A DNA stretch of 64,000 nt from Candidatus Obscuribacterales bacterium (GTDB taxonomy: Bacteria > Cyanobacteriota > Vampirovibrionia > Obscuribacterales > Obscuribacteraceae): contig JARLHI010000048.1 in the NCBI GenBank assembly GCA_031292355.1, forward strand, positions 1-64,000, written 5' to 3'. Numbering within the stretch: position 1 is the first letter of the stretch; every line of letters starts with the position of its first letter. Made by a program: the position numbers and the translations under genes. This document shows, piece by piece, positions 60,324 through 64,000 of this stretch. A model generated the notes under the pieces. That model was not told the origin of the DNA, ran no database searches, and saw only the letters and a list, made by a program, of their open reading frames with translations.

Positions 60324-61115
60324 GTGACAATCAGCCCGCTTGCATCGCTAGATAAAGAAGCAAAACTTGGACAAAATGTTCAAGTTGCCGCCTTTGTGAT
60401 CGTGAGCAGTGGCTGCAAGATCGGCGATAACGTCAGTATCGAAGCTGGCACAATCATCTATGAGAACGTCGAAATCGGTGACAACACTCACATCGGCGCT
60501 CAGTGCGTTCTGGGCGAACGATTGGGCGGACGCAAGGTAGATTCATCCTATATCAACCCCAAACTGCTCATTGGGCGAGACAGCGTCATCCGCTCAGGTA
60601 CTTTGATCTATGCTGGCTGCTCTTTTGGGCGCGGTTTTCAAACCGGGAGCCGCGCCATCATTCGAGAAGAAAGTCACTTTGGCGACAACTGCAGTTTCGG
60701 TGCACTCGCACAATCTGACGGCTATGTGAAAATCGGCAACAACTGCCGTTTCCACAATAATGTCTTCATTGCCACCTACACCACAATTGAAGATAATGTG
60801 CACTTCTATCCAATGTCTTGCACAACAGACAGCTTGCACCCTCCCTGCCAGATTGGCAGAGAAGGTCCCTATTTTGAAGCAGGCGTTATCGTCGGCGCTA
60901 AAGTACTGGTATTACCGCGGGTGAGAGTAGGCGCTGGTGCTATTCTTGCGGGAGCCGCCGTAGTTAGTCGCGATGTGCCACCGGGAATGGTGGTAGTCGG
61001 AAATCCTGCAAAAGTCGTAAAGAAGAAGGAGGATGTGCGCTGTCACATTGCCAATCGTCCTGCCTACGAAGTCGCACTAGACTCAATAAAAGAATCGTTG
61101 CAAAAAAGTGACTAG
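60324..61115 (+). CDS. Left-handed beta-helix sugar N-acyltransferase
   Basis: 263 residues from GTG 60324. Hexapeptide repeats fill the protein: AKLGQNVQVAAFVIVSSGCKIGDNVSIEAGTIIYENVEIGDNTHIG, then VKIGNNCRFHNNVFIATYTTIEDNVHF and AGVIVGAKVLVLPRVRVGAGAILAGAAVVSRDVPPGMVVVGNPAKVV. The C-terminal part is typical of WbpD/FdtC-like nucleotide-sugar acetyltransferases rather than of LpxA. It is 10 bases after the aminotransferase, so it probably acylates the amino sugar that enzyme makes. Its end overlaps the next gene by 8 bases. Confidence 0.88.
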   Translation: MTISPLASLDKEAKLGQNVQVAAFVIVSSGCKIGDNVSIEAGTIIYENVEIGDNTHIGAQCVLGERLGGRKVDSSYINPKLLIGRDSVIRSGTLIYAGCSFGRGFQTGSRAIIREESHFGDNCSFGALAQSDGYVKIGNNCRFHNNVFIATYTTIEDNVHFYPMSCTTDSLHPPCQIGREGPYFEAGVIVGAKVLVLPRVRVGAGAILAGAAVVSRDVPPGMVVVGNPAKVVKKKEDVRCHIANRPAYEVALDSIKESLQKSD

Positions 61116-63480
61116 TTTCACGGTCTTGAAAAAGAATTACATCGCCATCGCGCTTATTGCCGTAATCACAACACTTGCCTATTCGCCGGTGCTGTTCAAC
61201 TTTTTCAACGGCGATGATTTCGTACATCTGGCCTGGCTTAGCAAGGCTATAGACCATCCCGAAATGCTATTGCGCAATTTCAATCATAACTGGTTAGACA
61301 TTGCCACTTTCAAATTCTATCGACCTTTGATTTCTGTTTTTATGTATACAGATTATCTAGTCTGGCGAACTAATGGCTTCGGCTTTCATCTTACGAATGT
61401 TCTTTTTCATATCGCAAACAGTATTCTCGTTTTCGCTATCAGCAGTCAATTGTTTAAAATAGTCACTGTTATAGCCAATGACCACATCGCCAGCAAAGAC
61501 CACGGATTTGCTGGTCTTGCCCAAAAATCCTTTCTTTTTCCACTTCTAGCGGGACTCCTTTTTGCGCTGTATCCTCTTCATTGCGAAGCTGTTTCGTGGA
61601 TCACAGGACGCGTTGACGACATTGTCGCCACATTTTATTTGCTAACACTCTGGTTGTACATCCAATGGCGCACCGACCGATCGAAAGCCAAATTGGTTTT
61701 GAGCCTTGCCTGTATGGCCCTCGCCCTGATGTCCAAAGAGATGGCAGTCACAGCTCCTGCGTTGCTTTTTGCGTTTGACGTTTTTCTGCCACCGGTCAAA
61801 GAGCAGACATCCTCACTGCTCGAGAAAATCAAGGGAGGTGTTTTTGCCACGGCCCCATTCTGGATTTTGCTGACTCTTTATTTTGTGGTGAGAAGAATCG
61901 CCCTTGGCACTTTTGTCGGTGGATATGATGATTCATTGTTCTTCATTGCTAATATGCGCGAATTTCTCGCGGGCTGGCGCAACGGTCTGACAATGCTTGC
62001 TCAGCCAGCCAATCAACTAATCGTTGGCAGCCACAATCTTGGTTTAATTTCCTGGGACATAGGCGTAATATCAGCCGTCGTTGGTTTATTCGGCGCGATG
62101 AGAAGCAGCACCAGTAAAAGACTTTTCCCATTCTTGATGATCTGGATTGCCCTATCGCTCGCCCCGGTCTACAAGATTTTTTCGATTTCAATGGATTTGC
62201 AAAGCAGTCGCCTGGCCTACCTAGTCACTGCTCCATTGTCGATTCTCCTAGCCTGGGGACTATCTGAAGGATCGACTCTTTTCTCGTCGTCAAAGAGGCC
62301 CACAGTAAAACGAATCTTTTCTGGTGCGGCAGTATTATTTCTCTGTGGTGCCTTTTTTCTTCTCTTTAAAAATAATGATGCCTGGCGTAATGCTGGTCTC
62401 GAAATGAATGCAATACGAGAGGATCTCGCGCATGTATACGAGCACATAGATGACGATCCTCAGACGCTTTTATTGGGCATACCCGATCAACAAAAAGGTG
62501 CATACGAAGGTCGCAATGCGGTTCCTGAAATGTTGCAGCGTCCGCAATTTCCACGCGACCTAAAAAATTGTATTGCCTTTGATTCGGCGATGCCCATTTT
62601 ACCTTTTGCATACTTGCGTAAATCACTGGCTGAAAATACAGACAAAGCGAAAATTCTGCTCTGGGATCAAGAACACAAAAAGTGGCTGAAAATCGCCAAA
62701 GAGGCATCGGCAAGCGGAGATGCGAAAACCCAAATAAATCTCGACTCGCAAGCAATTCAATCACATAGCAAAATTGAGCGAAAGCACAATATTCAAACAA
62801 TTAGCTTCGAAAATTTAGACTATGGCGATACTGATTTTCTCTTCGTAGAAATGGCGCAAAATCTAGCAAGCGAGATGCGGGGCAAAAAATCGCAAGCAAT
62901 AACACTGGCTTTTACAAATCAACTAAGTCACACGACTAAAGCGCCGGTAAACATCAGCGGACACGAATTATCTATAGACGGTAAGCGCGGTTTCGTGTTC
63001 GCCTTGCGCGCCTGCCCATATTGGGTGTTTGGTAGACATGCCGAAAACATTGAAATTCATCTGCCTTCTTCGCTTGTTGTCACGTCTATTAAGAGCATGA
63101 CCGAAAGAGAGCTGATGCCTCAACTCTATTTCGCCAACTCAGGATTTTTAGGCACTAAGGGCTTTACTCATCTCTCCAGTAAAGACCCTAAAACAATTTT
63201 GACTTGCACCAGCAATGATGTTCCTGGTGCTAAAACATTCGCTCTCGAAATAATTAGACCCAATTTGTTTCTCGCCACAAACGACCAGAACGCACCCGAA
63301 GCTTCACGTCTACAGCTTCGGCTCATCAAAAGCGCAAACAAAACGGGCGACATTATTTTAGAGCGTAAAGACTTTCCAACGCCCGGAATCTATCAGGCAC
63401 GACTGTTCGCTCTCGACGCAAAAGGCGACTCAGTTGGAGTGGCTGGCGATCACATCGACATTGCCGTTGAGCCAGATTAA
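61108..63480 (+). CDS. TMTC/PMT-like polytopic membrane protein with C-terminal soluble domain
   Basis: 790 residues from GTG 61108. About ten membrane segments lie in the first 430 residues. The first outer loop FFNGDDFVHLAWLSKAIDHPEMLLRNF and LFALYPLHCEAVSWITGRVDDIVATFYLLTLWLYI match the TMTC/GT-C class of polyprenyl-sugar-dependent transferases. Residues about 430-790 are soluble, with beta-rich segments and no TPR repeats. It overlaps the acyltransferase gene, so the three genes are one unit and may build and attach an acylated amino sugar. Acceptor and donor are unknown. Confidence 0.82.
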   Translation: MTSFTVLKKNYIAIALIAVITTLAYSPVLFNFFNGDDFVHLAWLSKAIDHPEMLLRNFNHNWLDIATFKFYRPLISVFMYTDYLVWRTNGFGFHLTNVLFHIANSILVFAISSQLFKIVTVIANDHIASKDHGFAGLAQKSFLFPLLAGLLFALYPLHCEAVSWITGRVDDIVATFYLLTLWLYIQWRTDRSKAKLVLSLACMALALMSKEMAVTAPALLFAFDVFLPPVKEQTSSLLEKIKGGVFATAPFWILLTLYFVVRRIALGTFVGGYDDSLFFIANMREFLAGWRNGLTMLAQPANQLIVGSHNLGLISWDIGVISAVVGLFGAMRSSTSKRLFPFLMIWIALSLAPVYKIFSISMDLQSSRLAYLVTAPLSILLAWGLSEGSTLFSSSKRPTVKRIFSGAAVLFLCGAFFLLFKNNDAWRNAGLEMNAIREDLAHVYEHIDDDPQTLLLGIPDQQKGAYEGRNAVPEMLQRPQFPRDLKNCIAFDSAMPILPFAYLRKSLAENTDKAKILLWDQEHKKWLKIAKEASASGDAKTQINLDSQAIQSHSKIERKHNIQTISFENLDYGDTDFLFVEMAQNLASEMRGKKSQAITLAFTNQLSHTTKAPVNISGHELSIDGKRGFVFALRACPYWVFGRHAENIEIHLPSSLVVTSIKSMTERELMPQLYFANSGFLGTKGFTHLSSKDPKTILTCTSNDVPGAKTFALEIIRPNLFLATNDQNAPEASRLQLRLIKSANKTGDIILERKDFPTPGIYQARLFALDAKGDSVGVAGDHIDIAVEPD

Positions 63481-63647
63481 GGCTTCTTTAGCCTGAAAAC
63501 TTGAAACAACGACCAAAGGAAAACTATCAGGGTCAGAAACATGACCATTTGGAGGGCTGATTCGCCTTCAGGAGCGACACACGTGGCTGATTCCAGGAAC
63601 CACGCAATACCCGACAATACACAAGTAGAAATCGCAAAATCTCTCAC
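63477..63647 (-). CDS. Possible small two-segment membrane protein
   Basis: A 56-residue frame from GTG 63647 to TAA 63477. It has two hydrophobic segments, ISTCVLSGIAWFLESATCVA and ALQMVMFLTLIVFLWSLFQV, with a basic end FRLKKP. The composition suits a real small membrane protein. Its stop overlaps the stop of the convergent membrane transferase gene by 2-3 bases. There is no good ribosome site, so confidence is limited. Confidence 0.35.
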   Translation of the reverse strand: MRDFAISTCVLSGIAWFLESATCVAPEGESALQMVMFLTLIVFLWSLFQVFRLKKP

Positions 63648-63692
63648 GAGTTACAGCCTGACGCCGAGTTGAAACAGGCTTTGTTCAAGAGC

Positions 63693-64000
63693 TCAAGCAA
63701 TGCCAACCTGCTCAAAACCATCTATGCTAATCCAATCTCCGTTGCGACTTATACTAAATTGGCGCGCAGAATAACGCGCTGCTCCGCATGACGCACGCCC
63801 ATTGTTGCCAATGTCAAAGACGCTTTTATCGTAAGAGCAAATAAGACTTGGAGTTTTGGCATACCCGATGCAGTAGCCTTTACAGCTCTTATCGACGCAA
63901 CCGCAGGAACCGTCGGCAGCTGGAAGAACAAAATTCAGAACGTGGTCACGATGTTTAGGGCAGATGCGGCTGAATGCAACGATTTGATTCTTTCCTGTTC
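63693..64000 (-). CDS. Cys-rich protein with Rieske-like pattern (partial at window end)
   Basis: The frame is open from the window edge to TGA at 63695-63693, giving 102 residues without a start. It reads IVAFSRICPKHRDHVLNFVL, GSCGCVDKSCKGYCIGYAKT and ICSYDKSVFDIGNNGRASCG, ending ISRNGDWISIDGFEQVGIA. The second half (C.YDKSVFD..N.GR...G.A.....F.I...GDW) resembles the second cluster loop and tail of Rieske [2Fe-2S] proteins. However, the usual CxxH is C-S-Y-D and the first loop is C-P-K-H. Cluster binding is therefore doubtful. The high cysteine count may reflect disulfides. Confidence 0.55.
   Translation of the reverse strand, partial: TGKNQIVAFSRICPKHRDHVLNFVLPAADGSCGCVDKSCKGYCIGYAKTPSLICSYDKSVFDIGNNGRASCGAARYSARQFSISRNGDWISIDGFEQVGIA

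Overview
The window looks like a chromosomal segment of a Gram-negative-type bacterium of moderate GC content. My best guess, from gene content alone, is a non-photosynthetic relative of cyanobacteria (Vampirovibrionia/Melainabacteria, Obscuribacter-like). The reasons are Ser/Thr kinases with a membrane anchor and LRR-like ectodomain, many TPR proteins, a type II NADH dehydrogenase, a type IV pilin, GT9 heptosyltransferase-like enzymes (LPS-type envelope), an LCP protein, and an MraY next to a small DprA-like protein. No rRNA, tRNA, CRISPR array or intact transposon was seen.

Layout. 1-3.9 kb: AraC tail, a HipB/HipA pair in which HipA carries a long TPR extension, and exonuclease III. 3.9-19 kb: mostly housekeeping and single-gene functions: NDH-2, two tandem secreted TPR proteins, VOC, PadR, SET, YbaK, DinB, WG-repeat, HPPD-like, Q-rich repeat protein, aldo/keto reductase, YaeQ-like, a Zn-ribbon kinase and a TauE exporter. 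19-25.5 kb: two tandem receptor-like kinases, a decayed kinase scrap, and a possible toxin/immunity locus with two paralogous immunity-like genes and two orphan C-terminal fragments. 25.7-34.7 kb: YfhO-like membrane protein, TPR protein, pilin, LCP, GT9, and a MarR/NmrA divergon with three operator palindromes.

34.7-36.3 kb is a small island: hicB with a wrecked hicA, then a TacA/TacT acetyltransferase toxin-antitoxin pair bracketed by two copies of the 3' end of a response-regulator gene. 36.3-50.8 kb: a TPR/histidine kinase/HD-GYP operon, mraY and dprA-like, pcrA, ndk, a second response regulator and a PAS histidine kinase. 51.3-54.4 kb: three tandem secreted LRR-like proteins that resemble the kinase ectodomains. 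54.5-63.5 kb: envelope glycan genes (two membrane glycosyltransferases, GT9, a DegT aminotransferase with its hexapeptide acyltransferase). They surround a non-coding region dense in GGTGCC/GGCACC hexamers, a structured leader or small RNA, and a gene for a histone-H1-like tail fused to a ribbon-helix-helix-like domain.

Three themes recur. Tandem gene duplication is frequent (TPR pair, kinase pair, immunity pair, LRR triplet). Toxin-antitoxin genes appear in several states, intact, fused or decayed. Envelope sensing and glycan assembly take up much of the rest. The most unusual items are the HipA-TPR fusion, the ectodomain shared by the kinases and the secreted LRR triplet, the TacAT island, and the GGTGCC-rich locus.
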